The notes below the pieces were generated by a model. The model saw nothing but the letters and a program-made list of their open reading frames with translations. It was not told where the DNA came from and searched no databases. 64,000 bases of DNA from Pseudisothecium myosuroides (Eukaryota; Streptophyta; Bryopsida; Hypnales; Lembophyllaceae), in the NCBI GenBank assembly GCA_951799445.1, contig OX637293.1:18414001-18478000 (forward strand), read 5' to 3'. This document shows, in pieces, positions 47,208 through 59,732 of the stretch. Both the position numbers and the translations under genes were made by a program. Position 1 is the first letter of the stretch, and each line of letters begins with the position of its first letter.

Positions 47208-47230
47208 TTAACCCCTAAAGGACGGAGCTA
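47208..47230. mobile_element. Isolated terminus of a TTAA element
   Basis: TTAA followed by CCCCTAAAGGACGGAG, the same start as the 39480 and 57355 elements. A partner end is not obvious; the sequence to 47585 may be its remnant, cut by the next element. Confidence 0.5.
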
Positions 47231-47585
47231 TGATTGGTAGTCAAACTTGAAAGGCCCTCACTCTATCCTCCAATTCTTTGCTATAGTGAATTTTTTGGGT
47301 TCACTCTATATCGTCCATTTCTTTGTTATTTTATGAGTGCATTTTGATTGATTAGTATATTAAAATGACGGTGTAAATAATTCTTCAAGTGGATAACAGA
47401 AATAAAAAAACTGATGCTAACTCTGAGCAGTAGGACATGTGGTGCTTTGTCATTCATTGCCACAAACTTGGCCGTTTAAGTAATGAAGAAACGAATTTTG
47501 GGCCATACATTTAGTGTTGTAGATACATTTTTAGATGCTTACCTTGACAATTAAGCAAAGAAATGGATAAAATAGCATAACATTG

Positions 47586-47815
47586 TTAACCCTTGAAGGA
47601 TGGACTGATGACCGTGGAAATAATCCCTTTGGATATTGTGAGAATCATTGCCTTAAAAAAACTAGAAAAACACTTATTGGAAATCAACCTATTGTAGAAG
47701 ACCTTCCCTTTTCACAACAAATTTTTGAGGATGAATAGTTGCACTTCTGTCCACATGCAAAAATTCTCTGTCATTCATCGGACGCCAATCGTCCTCTGCG
47801 TTGTTCAAGGGTTAA
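47586..47815. mobile_element. Small TTAA MITE (230 bp)
   Basis: TTAACCCTTGAA at 47586 is mirrored by TTCAAGGGTTAA ending at 47815: a 12-bp match including the TTAA target. Inner sequence has no coding frame. The end is a C-to-T variant of the CCCCTAAAGG type. Confidence 0.65.
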
Positions 47816-49409
47816 CTAGCCTAAACCATTCCCTTCGGAGATTGGGATAATCCCTCCTTGGATCCATGGGAGTGAATTTAGTTTAATTTGCAAAGAGTCA
47901 TTGATTGGCTTGAAAGTTACAAAGCTAATGCCAATGGTTGACTAAAAAGTTGTAGAGAGTCAATGACTAGTTGAAAAGTTGCAATGCTAGGGGCTCACAC
48001 TTTGGAGGGAACAACAAGGAGTAGTGATTTTTTGGGGCTTTCATGTTCTGAAGCCTAGGTGTCTTCAAAATTATTTGTTGCACTGAATTATTGGCAATAT
48101 TTTAAATTAGGGTGCCAAATTCAACTGGCGACAATGTTGAATTGAGAGGCAAATTTCTAGCTTCAAAGGCTATTCTAAGCATTGCAACAAATAAAATTAG
48201 GCAATAATTTTTTTTTACAAGCATGCTTATTACTCTTTCATATTTGTTAAGCTATATCATAGGAAAAGTTGAACAAGGTGTACAAAAACCTGGTGATGAA
48301 GCGTAGAAGCATTACACTTCTTTATAGAAATTGGCGCCAATAATATAGGTGAAAGGAGATGTGTCTGGCGAGACGATTCACAGGATTTTCATAGTTGGCC
48401 AATAGCTGGCTCCTAGTTTCAAACGGTTACCAATTTTCTGGCAATAAAACATCAAAAATATAGTTTTATATCGCATTGGTAAAGGAACCCAATCTTTTTA
48501 TGTCAAAAATTGTCTTTTTTCCGCTAGAAAAAAAATCACTGACAAAGACCCTCAATGATGGTCAATAATGTTATGTAATGGCACTTGTTTTATGAGATGT
48601 GGTTAGGGATTGTCATTAGACAATGTAAATGGCATATGTGCAGTATGGTTGAAGTGTCCCGATTTAGTGATACATTAGTGTTTCAACTATCTGGAGGCCT
48701 AAATTTAACTTCCAAGTCTTCTTACCTTTGATTATAAGTTCAATATTTCCAAATTCAATGACATTATTGGAAGAAAAAATTGATAGGGATATGTTCCACT
48801 ATTATTGTTTTGGTTCATGTTTTTTTTGCAAATTTTGTATTGCTGCAATTATCATTGTTAAATTTGTTTAAGAAGGAGACCGTAAAGCCTCTTATAAGGC
48901 CTCCTATTGTAGTCAATGCCAATATTCTAGTGGTCAAACTGTATAATCTTTCAATCTACTAATATTTTTTGGAATTTAATTGCCTAATTTATTAATTTAG
49001 ATTTGTGTCCTTCAAATTTTAAAGACATATACTAGCTATAGAGAGAATTCTACAATTGTATGTAATCATCTACTTTGTAGTTTTGAGGTGTCTTTTGTCT
49101 ACCCCAATGAATTTAGGCACTCTAGGATTAATCAATAAGCTATGCAATAATTGAAAATGATTACATCAAAATATCTTCACATTACCTTGTAATGATAAGA
49201 ACTTGGTTGTGACAGGTTGGATTCATTTCCAAATCACTTTCTTGTTGCAATTACTTCCGTGAAAGTAAAAGCTTATAAAAGTAGAAGTTTGTTTTGAGAA
49301 ATAACATGTCAAATCATAGAGGCAATGAGAGATTTTATTTTAGATCAAGGCTCTATTTTCATGTTATGTAGTCTATAACCTCAATTGTTAGATCTTCGAA
49401 ATCGATCAA
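47816..49409. other. Intergenic DNA without a recognised feature
   Basis: AT-rich; short frames only on both strands. Confidence 0.4.
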
Positions 49410-50126
49410 TGTTACAAACCTCCCACAGCCTATAACATCAAATCATAATGAATTTTAAATACAAACACAAAATATATTAATTACAAGAGCATTTTATAAG
49501 GAGCTCAAACCACCCAACCAGAAAGAAAGATCAATCTCCAAAAAAGAGTCTTCTCATTCCCAAGCTTCGTCTTATATAATAGAGATACTATCAATAAAGA
49601 CTATTAGTCTTTAAAATAGACTAGGACTTTTTTTCTACCTTTAGCTTTCTATCCTTGGTTCTATCTAAAACCATCCACTAAACTAAAAGTCCTAGTCATA
49701 CTTTTCCAATCATATCTTATCTAAATCATCTCTTATCCAAATCTTAATCTTCTACTTGGAGTTTTCCAACTCCAACTCCAAGTTTCAACACACTTGTTTT
49801 TATTTGGGAGTTGTCTAACTCCAATGCACTAGTCATCCAAGTGGAGTTGTCCAACTCCATTGTATAAATCCATCATTTGCAGATATTTATCTCTAAGCAC
49901 TCTAATGCCCTTGTCATTCAAATAGAGTTGTCTAACTCCAATACAAATCCATCATTTGGAGATATCTATCTCCAAGCAATCTTTGCTTCCCCACTAGTAC
50001 ACATCTTATCATGAATTAGTTCATCCATCAATGCATTCATCCATCAAAGGTCATGACACAATCATCATAAATTCTTTCATCTATCAAAGCATTCATCCAT
50101 CAAAGGTTGTGACAAGGGTTATGACA
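49410..50126. repeat. Candidate solo LTR with short hairpin repeats
   Basis: The segment starts TGTTACAAACC and ends GGGTTATGACA, an inverted TG..CA pair, with near-matching flanks ATCAA and ATCAC as a possible 5-bp target duplication. Inside are repeated small palindromes of the form TGGAGTTGTCCAACTCCA (about 49757, 49806, 49841, 49925) and TGGAGATATCTATCTCCA (49957), then CATCCATCAAAGG repeats. No retroelement coding sequence follows, so it would be a solo LTR. Confidence 0.35.
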
Positions 50127-51139
50127 ATCACACTATTGGTTTGAAGTTGTTGGCATTGCTATTTTCATTTGTGCTTCTAAGTCAATGGAGACACCAAACT
50201 TAGGTTGGTGACTTGGCCCTAAATCTAATTCCTAGCCAAATCTATCTAAAACTAATTATTTTACAAATGCTTCATAAAACTTGGTTAGGATTGGATAGAG
50301 AAACTTCAAAGGAGGTTTATAAACTACAACCATTATAATGAACACCTTCAAAGAGTATTGTTTGTCTAATAACAACCTCCATCACTATTTAGTTCTCCTC
50401 TAAAGTGGTTGACAAAGGATAACATCAAGCTCTAATGGCAATCCACAAGTTGTCAAATTTGTCCTACACTAAATTTCACCCTTCCAATTTGTTTATCACA
50501 TGGTTAGAACTTTTCATCCAAAATACATTATTCATCTTTTCAAAAAATATAAGTCATCTACATTGATTAATAATTTCTCATTCTCAAATGCAAATACATC
50601 TACAATTGATAATTTCATCCATCTAATGATATTTACAATTCATCTATAAATTATATTATCCATTGTTGAACATCATTAATTCAAAAAATAAAAAATTATC
50701 ATCCACATTGAATGGATAATCATCCATATTTACAATATTCATCCACACCAATAATTTATCATCCGATAATGCATATACATCCAAAATTTAAGATTTTCAT
50801 CCATCAAGGCAACAATATCATCCAAATCTATGTATCATGTAGCTACTACTGTACTCAGATAGCACGTTCAACACTTTGGTGCCGAATATTTAATTTAAGT
50901 CCAAAAGAATATTTGGCACTTTAGAATATTATTTTTGAAAATTCGACTTTAAGTTTCAAAAAATTAAAAATATTTGGCTTCCATCTTTCATAGTTTCAAA
51001 CACCACTTGCTATTGTGAGAGAGACAAGTTGAAAGGACAAGATCTTTATACAAGTGAAGTGGTAGGAGATAAAGCAACCTATATGGGATATATAAATTGA
51101 GGTTTAGAAGGAGCTCAACCGCTCATAGTTAAGTCAAAA
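50127..51139. other. CATCC-rich, AT-rich spacer
   Basis: The stretch from about 50500 to 50830 has many TTCATCCA/CATCCATC words without a fixed period, an eroded simple repeat. No gene recognised. Confidence 0.4.
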
Positions 51140-51335
51140 GTAGGAATTTTATTTAAAGTAAAATTTCAAACCTCATTTAGACATAGTAGGATAATTTTTT
51201 ACAAAAAACTTTGAACTAAGAAAAGTTGGGAAATCAAGGTACCTTTCATCTCCAAAAATCCGTTTAAGATTTTAAGCCTCCACTCAAAAGTTATAGAAAA
51301 AATTTAGAGAAGGATTGGAAGGAACATTTTTCAAA
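51140..51335. repeat. Single arm of the 21.7 kb fold-back repeat
   Basis: The order CCTCATTTAGACATAG, CAAAAAACTTTGAACTAAG, TTTCATCTCCAAAAATCCG, CTCAAAAGTTATAG matches the left arm at 21746-21930 in the same orientation. The opposite arm is absent. Confidence 0.65.
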
Positions 51336-51931
51336 TGAATAATTCCTCACCCAAAGGATGCTCAATGTCATCCTTAACCACAACTTCAATTAGAACCAAG
51401 GCATACCGGAGCAACACCTTAAACTAACAAGTACCTAAAACTAACACCTATCATTCAACTCATAGCAAACCAAATCACCATGTGAAACTACCAAGTCTCT
51501 TACTTAGAACTTGAATAGATTAGCAAAGTGACTTCATAGCTGCCTCTATTCATGCATCACTCTCTACTACTTGAAGGTTCCAAATGTGATGTTTTGTACT
51601 AAATCTATGACCCATTGTACTGACCTATACTGTGTTGCTTTTGAAAGTTTATACCATCCTCTCCTAGTAGCAAAGAATTCAGATTCTACTTGCAACATCT
51701 TTCAATACAATTTGTTAACCTGTTTGAACAGAATTTGCACTATGTGCACACACAAAAGACACAAAAACTCTCATATTGTCACTTTAAGGTGCAGCTACCT
51801 CAATGCCCTCCAAAAAATTACAACTACTGAATACAATTCTAAGCAATTTACATACCAAGCTGCAACCCTAAAATCAACAGAAGAAAAATTCTACTATACA
51901 CAACTGAATCCAACGAACAACAGTCTCTGTT

Positions 51932-52471
51932 CTAACAATCTCGGAGCAAGCTCTTGGGAGCAGGATGGCCGAGAGCTCCGCACAGAGCAGTCCAGATGGG
52001 CACCAACATGGACAACGGAGGGCGCACATGCAGAAACGTGAGCGTGAGGCGCGACTCGTCCCGCAGCAACAACGCCAGATACGTAAAACACGTCGTCGAA
52101 GTGACGGCCTCGTTAATCACAGGCCACAGAATGCGATGCAAGGGAATGAATCGGCGCTTCACTCTCTTACTCCAATACACAGTCTCCAACTGAATCCCTA
52201 AACTAGGCATCACCACCACTGCTTCCTGCTCAACGCCATGCCTTCGCTTCAAAACGAAAATCAACAGAAATGCGACCAGTATCCAATGCAAGCCTGAGAG
52301 TAATGATGCTGCGCTCCCGATCAAGAACAGCAACAACCATTTCTTAAGCAGCCCTGCGCTCCGTTGCTTCACGAGGATTCGGTGAGTGTGGATAAGAGGG
52401 AAGATGCTCGATTCCTGCGGCGACTCGCACACGTACTCGTATAAGGGATGCTTCTCAAAACCGCTCGTCAT
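51932..52471 (-). CDS. PIGH: GPI N-acetylglucosaminyltransferase subunit H (PIG-H/GPI15)
   Basis: A single 179-residue exon. PIG-H is a small membrane subunit of the ER GPI-GlcNAc transferase, which adds GlcNAc to phosphatidylinositol in the first step of GPI-anchor synthesis. Two adjacent hydrophobic segments (about residues 45-75: LLLFLIGSAASLLSGL and ILVAFLLIFVL) form the hairpin typical of the family, followed by the PIG-H domain: LGIQLETVYW, RFIPLHRI, VINEAVTSTTCFTYLALLLRDE. The start ATG at 52471 gives family length. The last ~35 residues are less conserved than usual. An overlapping antisense frame at 51571-52041 is not supported as a gene. Confidence 0.88.
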   Translation of the reverse strand: MTSGFEKHPLYEYVCESPQESSIFPLIHTHRILVKQRSAGLLKKWLLLFLIGSAASLLSGLHWILVAFLLIFVLKRRHGVEQEAVVVMPSLGIQLETVYWSKRVKRRFIPLHRILWPVINEAVTSTTCFTYLALLLRDESRLTLTFLHVRPPLSMLVPIWTALCGALGHPAPKSLLRDC

Positions 52472-53355
52472 CTCCGTCGATTGTTTTCATTTTCTTGCGG
52501 AATGAAAATTTGTGAAGGGATTTGAGGTGTAAGAGAGTGTCATGGTGACAGAATGAGTGCGGATCACTAGGGGAAAGAGAGCGTCAGATCTGGGCACACA
52601 ATCGTCTCTGCGAAAACACTCGCTTGGAAAATCACCGGGGTAAGGCTCGTGTGCGCAATTAGGGTTTTGGGTTTTGAGAGCCTGATTCAGATCCGTTTGG
52701 GTTTCGGGACCTCGTCTTATTTTACAACCTTGTTGTGACTCTCGTAGATAGGTTCTCCTATTCATTTGAGCTTTTTTTTTCTTCTCAACTACACTAAATA
52801 GTGAAATTGGGTTGCCTTAACAATTAGGTTGTCTTACCCTAGAGAAGTTATCTCATGACTAATGTTTGTCGAGATGGAGGCACATGCCAATCTCGAATCC
52901 CGAGCCATGAACCAATGCATCAACCCATGGCATATACATAATTCTTACTTTACTGCATCTTTTTAAAGTAACTACACATATTGATACAGTGTAGAATGTT
53001 GAGAAATTAGTGGTGGAGCAACCTAATTTTACTATTTAGTATAATAGAACTTGTACACTTGAAAAATTGTAGTAACTAATTTAGAATTTAGAATTTGAAA
53101 AATTCTAATGACATTTAGACATGTTGTAGTATACAAATTGTAGTATGTATAAAATTGAGTTTCAATATGTTTAGATTGAATATAGAACTATTTTTAATTT
53201 GATTGAGTTTCTCAATATAAAATCAATCTTGAACACAAGTACAAAGTTTACAAGATTATTTAGTTAGAAGAAAAAATTATCTATTGGAGATCATATAGTG
53301 AAAATTTCATCAAATATTCTACATACATGATTGAATTTGTAAGACCTTGAAACGA
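52472..53355. other. PIG-H upstream region and spacer
   Basis: The first few hundred bases right of 52471 should hold the PIG-H promoter and 5' leader; they are more GC-rich than what follows. No other feature recognised. Confidence 0.4.
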
Positions 53356-53706
53356 TAGACTTACCACCATAGGTCATCAGCCTAGCAATTATTCATTGAC
53401 ATGGATATGCTCTACCAAAATGCAAAATTAACCCTGAAGCTAGACTCACCACCATAGATCATTGGCCTACTAATTATCCACTGACATGGTTATGCTCTAC
53501 AAAAATGCAAAATTAACCTTGAAGCACTCCAATGTTCATATTTTGGATGATGAATAGAGGGCTACTCCTCAAGTCATTCCTTGGATTAATCCTTTTGATA
53601 TCCATATTTTGGACAATGAATAGAAGACTACTCCTCAAGTCATTCCACTCTTCAAGTCATATAAGTTAGTGCTCCAATGTCCATATTCTGGATGATGAAC
53701 GGAGGG
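53356..53706. repeat. Two families of short tandem repeats
   Basis: An ~83-bp unit (ACCACCATAG.TCAT..GCCTA through CAAAATTAACC.TGAAGC) occurs twice, 53373-53440 and 53448-53525. It is followed by a ~70-bp unit (TCCATATTTTGGA..ATGAATAGA....CTACTCCTCAAGTCATTCC) at about 53533, 53600 and, partly, 53679. Confidence 0.7.
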
Positions 53707-56111
53707 TTAGTTGACATTGTCTCATCCTACTAACTTCTCATTCAATGTAATACTTGAATGTTGAAAAGACAACCTTCCTTGATGACCACTTTCATGAACT
53801 TGTAATGAATGACATTTTTGTACAAAGATATAAGTAAAAATATGCCAAAATTCAAAAAAGGATCAAGGCGTTTCAGGCTTAATGAATTTAAGTCCTTATC
53901 CCATAATAACTTGAATAAGGAAAAAAATGAAAGATGAAAGATAACAAGGGAAGACCCAGAATTTGTTAGCGAGCTCAGATTTGAAATAAAGGCATTTCAC
54001 ATGCAAAGAAATAAACGTCAAAAGGAGTGCCAAATAATCTTCACAAGAAGTGACCAACATCACACCTGAAGCGACGCAAAAAATAACTATCACAATCAAT
54101 GGTCTACAATAATACTCAAGAATATACAATCAAACTTCTTTATTATGACCTCAAAAATGAGCTAGAATATCTGCACCCTTGCCACCCTATCATGGACAGT
54201 ACCACACTCGTCACAGAATTCAAAATATATCAGTGAGAAAATTAGGATCCCAGGTCGTAAGAGTAAGAATAAAGAGGTTCGAGTGTAAGCAAGACGGTAG
54301 CAGGAAGCAGAACTCCTCCGAGAGGCTTATTGAATCCCAATAACATAGGCATCTTCTCACCAAGGCTGAACCCCTGTACGCTGATTGATTCTCTGCTGCA
54401 TCACATTTGAAAACTTACAACTCTTCAACTTCTGAAAGGGGCCCACACTCCGATCCATGAGCTCAACTTGGGATTAAGGAGGGTGGAGTATAGATACATC
54501 AAAGTTCAGGAATGGAGAGAATCAAGAGCGGACTCTACTATGGCAGCCTCTAAATGAATGGAATATGATCTGAAATGACTACAATTCAGATGCCCGAGGC
54601 AGCATCGATCAACAAAGAGTTCCAGTTGCCTACGTCCTCCGCCTCTTCTCTACCAAACGCACCTCCTAACCTATGATCTTGCTTGCTTACTGGCTGCCCA
54701 AAAACTTGCGGCGAGGTTGCTCCGCTGCCGCATCCTGCTTGTGCTGCATTCCACCCACCCCGACACACACACACACACTGCTCTTTTAGCAAACCTCTCA
54801 GACACTCTTAAGCATAAAAAAAAATGTATCAGATCTGGTACAAGGCCAGAGTAAAATCAACAGTTCACAACCCTACTGCCATACTATCGCAGGGGCTAGT
54901 TTATAGAGGACCCGGAGGACGAAATCTTGCATACTATAGGAATTCTTCCTCCATACCTGATGCCTTGAAGACCCCACAAATGAAGACCCAAGGTGCTCTC
55001 AAAGTATCTCATAAATCAAAAACCCTATGGAAAAAAGCAAGTAGGGTTTGTGAGAAGGCCAAACTGGCCTCCCGATTAAGGTCCAAAATTTACGACAAAG
55101 GGGTTGACCTCATTCACCTCTGATTTTTAGAAATACACTGCAGTACTCTATCCTTGGGATAAGGCTTCGTCAGCTTTGACACCCTATAGAATTATAGGGC
55201 ACGGCACGGCAGGCCCTCTATACTACTCTTGTCCCCTCGACAGCATCACAGCTGATAATCTAAAAGTGAGGGTAATTGAGGGTATCAAGTTTCTCCGGAA
55301 CAGGATGAGTAACGTTTTCGTCCACGAAACCACACTAAGAACACCGTGCTCTTAATCCTCAAAACTACAGATTCCTCAGGCAGACACACCAACCTCAAAG
55401 AATTCTCTCAGTAGCACAAAAGTTTCGCAACAATTGCGAGTGAATCCATAACTTTACTAAAGAAACTCCACAATCACAATAGCATCTCATCAGTGCCTCC
55501 AGAATCTCGGCAAACCGAGATAACTTCAAAGCTAGCTCACGAACTATACAATTCGGTCACAAAAGCAAGCATCATTAAACAACCAACAACCGACCACAGC
55601 GGATCAACTGTAACCGAGCAAGCCGAGGGAGAAGCGAAACAAACAAACCACAACACCATGACACATTGCAATCTTATATCCAAAAATTTCGAGCATTCCA
55701 TTTTCACCTCAAATTAATCCCTAACTCTCCACAGCCAGAAACTCAACAATGATAAATTTCCCCCAAGCCATTACTATTACTGAATAAACTCCACAATCAC
55801 AACAGCAGCTCCTCAACCTTCTAAAATGCTTCCTGATTCAGAGCCAGCCTAAAAGCTAGGTCACAGAAACAAGCTCCATAAAACTACTAACAATTGACCA
55901 CAGAGGATCAATTGTAACACTTCGGGCCAAGGGAGAGTTCTATCAGAAGCGAACCAAACCAAGCTCAAAATCTAAAACCCCGTAACACATTGCAATTTCA
56001 AAGCCAAACCACTCCAGTCCTACCTCAGATTTAGCCCTAAAAAACTCAATCTCAACAATGTCCTCTCAAAACCTTGCCATTCCACGAAAAGCGAGAGACA
56101 GAATAACATAC
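53707..56111. other. Region 3' of the NDUFB4 exon; no gene assigned
   Basis: The missing second exon of the minus-strand NDUFB4 gene should lie here or further left, but I could not place it. A 99-residue plus-strand frame at 54824-55123 has no known relatives in my view. A short (AC)n run lies near 54765-54779. Confidence 0.35.
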
Positions 56112-56279
56112 GAATTCGCTGGTGACGCCCTGGTAGGTGAGTAAGGGCACAGCGATGCCGAAGATGATCGCCAGCGTGATGTTGCGCCGGTTGAAGCGGA
56201 ACGTCTTCTCCAGATTCTCCCGCGCCGTGCCCCAGTCCTCGATGTACTTGTTCTTGTGTACGTCCATCCCGCCCGCCAT
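56112..56279 (-). CDS. NDUFB4: Mitochondrial complex I subunit B15 (NDUFB4-like), first coding exon
   Basis: The 56 codons from ATG at 56279 encode a protein that closely follows plant B15: MAGGMDVHKNKYIEDW, then ARENLEKTFRFNRRN and one membrane segment (about residues 35-52, ITLAIIFGIAVPLLTYQGV), ending at EF before a GTATGT donor. B15 is an accessory subunit in the membrane arm of NADH dehydrogenase in the inner mitochondrial membrane. Plant B15 is about 70 residues, so roughly 15 C-terminal residues are missing; they should be on a second exon to the left. The frame stays open upstream to an ATG at 56465, which would add 62 residues; the family's usual start favours 56279. Confidence 0.8.
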
Positions 56280-57354
56280 CTTCACTAAACTGATCCGCGA
56301 CGCAGCAAGCGAACGTTTCGGAAATTGCTCGAGATGCGAATCGACCGCAGCGAAACGAAGCTCGGAATTCTGATGGAAGTCCTCGCAAGCAAGAATGACA
56401 GGCTTCTCGTCCTCCTTCGACGTCCTGAAGGAGGTGTGGGCATGTGTTGCGGACCTGAATAACATTTTGGGATCTCAATGATCGGAGCACTGAAATATTT
56501 TACTATTAATCCTTAAACTCCTGAATCATTTGCTAATTTTGCGTATTTTTTTTGTTTATATTTTTGTACAAATATCTATTTAATTAATTGGAAGTTTTCA
56601 TGATTTCATCCAATTGGATGGTCATGTTTTGATTCTTATATATTTTCATTTAATGTTTGGAAACATTTTTGAATTTCAATTCTAGTTTTAGCAATCTAAA
56701 GAAATACTGTTTTTTTTTTTTGCAATAGGGTGTTGCTGCAAATGTTGCAACAATTGTACTAATAATACTAATAAAACCTTGTCATTGTTAGGCCTTGTAT
56801 TGCACTAAGGGTTGTTCATTGTCTTATAAACCACTTAGTAGAAGTTTGTGCACAAAGTATTCACATCTTGTCACATTGGTATTGATTGGAGGTGAATTTT
56901 GCCTCGTTCATGTGCTTTGATTTAATAGTAACAGTGCTTAGAATAGTAACAATGCTTAGGCACTCACAAAATCACTACTACATCATTATTGTTGCTTGTT
57001 CATGCTTGTTACATATTGGCACAATATAATCTTGGCACGATGTATTTATGCACGACATTTTGTTAAGATTTATTAAGATTTATTAAAATTTGTTACGTTT
57101 AATAGATTTAATATAAAATTGTAATAGAAGTTCTTGCTAAATTTTTTATTTTCCATCTAGGCTAATTTCTTGTTAGAATTTATTAAACTTAACATGTTTT
57201 AAAAAGGATTAACAAATTTTAACATAATTAAGCAAAAAAAAGTCAAAAAAACAATCCAAGCATATAGAATTTTACCAAACTTGACAAAACTAGGAGAGAT
57301 GAGTTTGTACTAATGGTCTTGAAGTACTTTGTTCTTCATCCAAATTAACCCCTA
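56280..57354. other. NDUFB4 leader and AT-rich spacer
   Basis: 56280 to about 56480 is likely the NDUFB4 5' leader. The rest is AT-rich without recognised features. Confidence 0.4.
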
Positions 57355-58281
57355 AAGGACCAAGGCCTTTTTTCTGCCAAAAAACACTCAAAATTGCCAT
57401 ATCTATAGCAAAGTGTAAACAAAATTGAAAATTGTTTTTCTTTTCACATCTAATCGTAGGATCTTACACCTAACTAGTATGAGAGTGTGTGGAAAAATTT
57501 TCAGAATTTTTGACCGCACAGATTGCAAGATATCTTCGTTTAAAGTGAAAAAACCAAGTTTTTCAGCACATTGTGGGACTAGATTTTTTGACTTTAAACA
57601 TTTTTAACTTAAAATTTTTGCACTATAGAGTTTTGAGCTTTAAATCTTTATAGTGGAGAATTCAGTTGAGAGTCTAGGAAAAAAAAATTCAAAAAAACTT
57701 AATTATCATTCTTAAAAAAATTGTTAAATAGAAGTAGGTACGAGATAGAAGAAAAATCTAAATTATTGATATATTTTAGATGGAATTAAAATACACTAAT
57801 CCCAATGGTGAGATTGTTCTAGCAAGTAAATCAGACCATGTAAAACAAAAATTTGAAAAATTGAAAAAATTACATTCAGAAATGAATCCTACAAGTTATT
57901 TTTTTCAAGAAGATGCTCTAACTACCCGAAAAACAAGAATGTCCATAACTATCTCATAACAAATCCAAATGAAATGAATCAAAGCTTTCTAGATAGACAA
58001 AAATATATTATATGAGAAAAAAAATATTTAAAAAAAAAATTCAAACTTTTGTCCATTTTTTTTTGCTGCCCAGGTTGCCCCCCGTCCCCTATTTTGAGCT
58101 TCTTTGGTCATAACTTTTGTTTCCGGACACCGATTGTGAAAAAAATTATATTCCCACAAAGCTTATCAGTTTTTCTATCTCCAAAAACAGTTTCAAAAAA
58201 TTACGACAAAATTTCAGCCCGTAGGTACCTGTCCGAAAACACATTTGTCCCCCAAAGGGACAATGGTCCTTTAGGGGTTAA
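57355..58281. mobile_element. TTAA element with 18-bp inverted ends (927 bp)
   Basis: TTAACCCCTAAAGGACCA at 57355 is exactly mirrored at the right end (58264-58281). Just inside the right end is a small hairpin, TTGTCCCCCAAAGGGACAA. The interior is not a full palindrome, unlike the 39480 element, but contains GCTGCCC-type words shared with it. No coding capacity. This is the best-preserved terminus of the family in the window. Confidence 0.85.
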
Positions 58282-59732
58282 ATATGAAAATTATTTCACT
58301 TAGAGATTAAGCAGATGAAAAGTGATCCTTGAATATAAACAAGATGTATAAAATATTTTGTACTACTATCAAATCTAAGCACTTAATCAAAATCAAATAG
58401 ATGGAGGAACTTGGGATGACTGAATAGATAACTAGGAGATGGTCAAGCAAAAAAATAAAGTTAGACATTGAAGCCCAATTTATCATTGCAAAATTATTAT
58501 GCAACTAGTCATAGAAGAAAAGAAATAATAATTTATTGGTTTTATGAAGAAAATTGTATTTCCATTTCAAAATGGGCATCCAAATGTATATTATCTTTGT
58601 TGCAAACAGTAGAACTTCTCTAAACTATTAGCCCCAGGACTAGGCTCAAGTCCCCATGCTCAAGAATCTCAAAGAACTTCTTTGATTTGTATGTCTTGGA
58701 TTGGGCCTAATGCGCAACTAGGCAATCAATACTCCATCACTTTAGAGAGGTCATTGTCGTAGAAAAGTTTATTTTAGAGGAGTTCTACTGTACTAGATAT
58801 TTTCCTATGACCTAGTCAAATTACTCATTCATTTTCTAGGAACCTTGTAAAAGAATACTTTTAATAATTATAAATTTTGATTAACCTCGTCTTAATACTT
58901 TTGAGTAGTGGTGACATAGCACCTTTTGAAAATAAGTCCAAATAAAGATTAAAGTCATGTTATATAGATTAAAGTCATGTTTAATCAAATCTACACCAAA
59001 CATTTTTACTAGCTCCAACATCAATATTTGAATTTTGTTTTGAAAATTTGCCATATCATATGTTTGTTTATTTCAACTACCTTATCTTAGATTATGAAAA
59101 TATAAAATAAGACTCTACTTGTTATTGAAGGCTATTAAAGAAAATTAAAAATAAACATTGTAGTCACTACATCATTAAATACTATTGTACTGCAAAACAT
59201 AACATTAAGTGGTTGAAAAATTTATATGATGGGGTCAAAGAATCAAATGCCAATTTGTACAAACAATTCCTTCCTTCTATACTAAGAGTGTTGATTTAGA
59301 AAATAGTATCAAAATAATGAATAAAGTCTACTATTGTACCAAACTCTCATGGTCAACATTTCATACCAAATATTTAATTAAAGTCCAAAAACCTAATACA
59401 ACAAATGCTTAAAATAGAAACATTCTTTCAAATTTCATATTTTTTTTATATAAAAATTTATTTCCTTGAAAAAATAATATTTCTAAAATCTTGACATCTA
59501 TTTTCAAAATTACTTTTTTTCCTAATACTTATAGCCAAGTTTAATATTCATGAAAGGTAAACTTTGCCATTGCTAATAATAATGTTATAAAAGTACATAT
59601 AGCCATATTAGTACACATTTAACACATTTTTCTTCAAAAATCCCACTAAAGGAGTATAATAAAGAGTTGTTCTTACAATCTTTTTGGTATAGACAACATG
59701 ATGTATTGACAATGTAATAAGAATACAAGACA
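58282..59732. other. AT-rich spacer
   Basis: No gene, RNA gene or clear repeat seen. Confidence 0.4.

Noticed and set aside
49741..49985. Regular short palindromes resembling a CRISPR array
   Set aside because: Spacing and unit sequence vary, the setting is a eukaryotic nuclear genome, and no cas genes are present; better explained as LTR sub-repeats.
51571..52041. 156-codon plus-strand frame
   Set aside because: Overlaps the PIG-H C-terminus in antisense and has no family features.
55040..55100. Possible NDUFB4 last exon (a GRP codon string on the minus strand)
   Set aside because: The surrounding residues do not match the family C-terminus and no good acceptor precedes it.
54824..55123. 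99-codon plus-strand frame, lysine-rich
   Set aside because: Unknown to me, with no splice-joined neighbours; it lies where 3' sequence of the opposite-strand NDUFB4 gene is expected. Not enough to call a gene.
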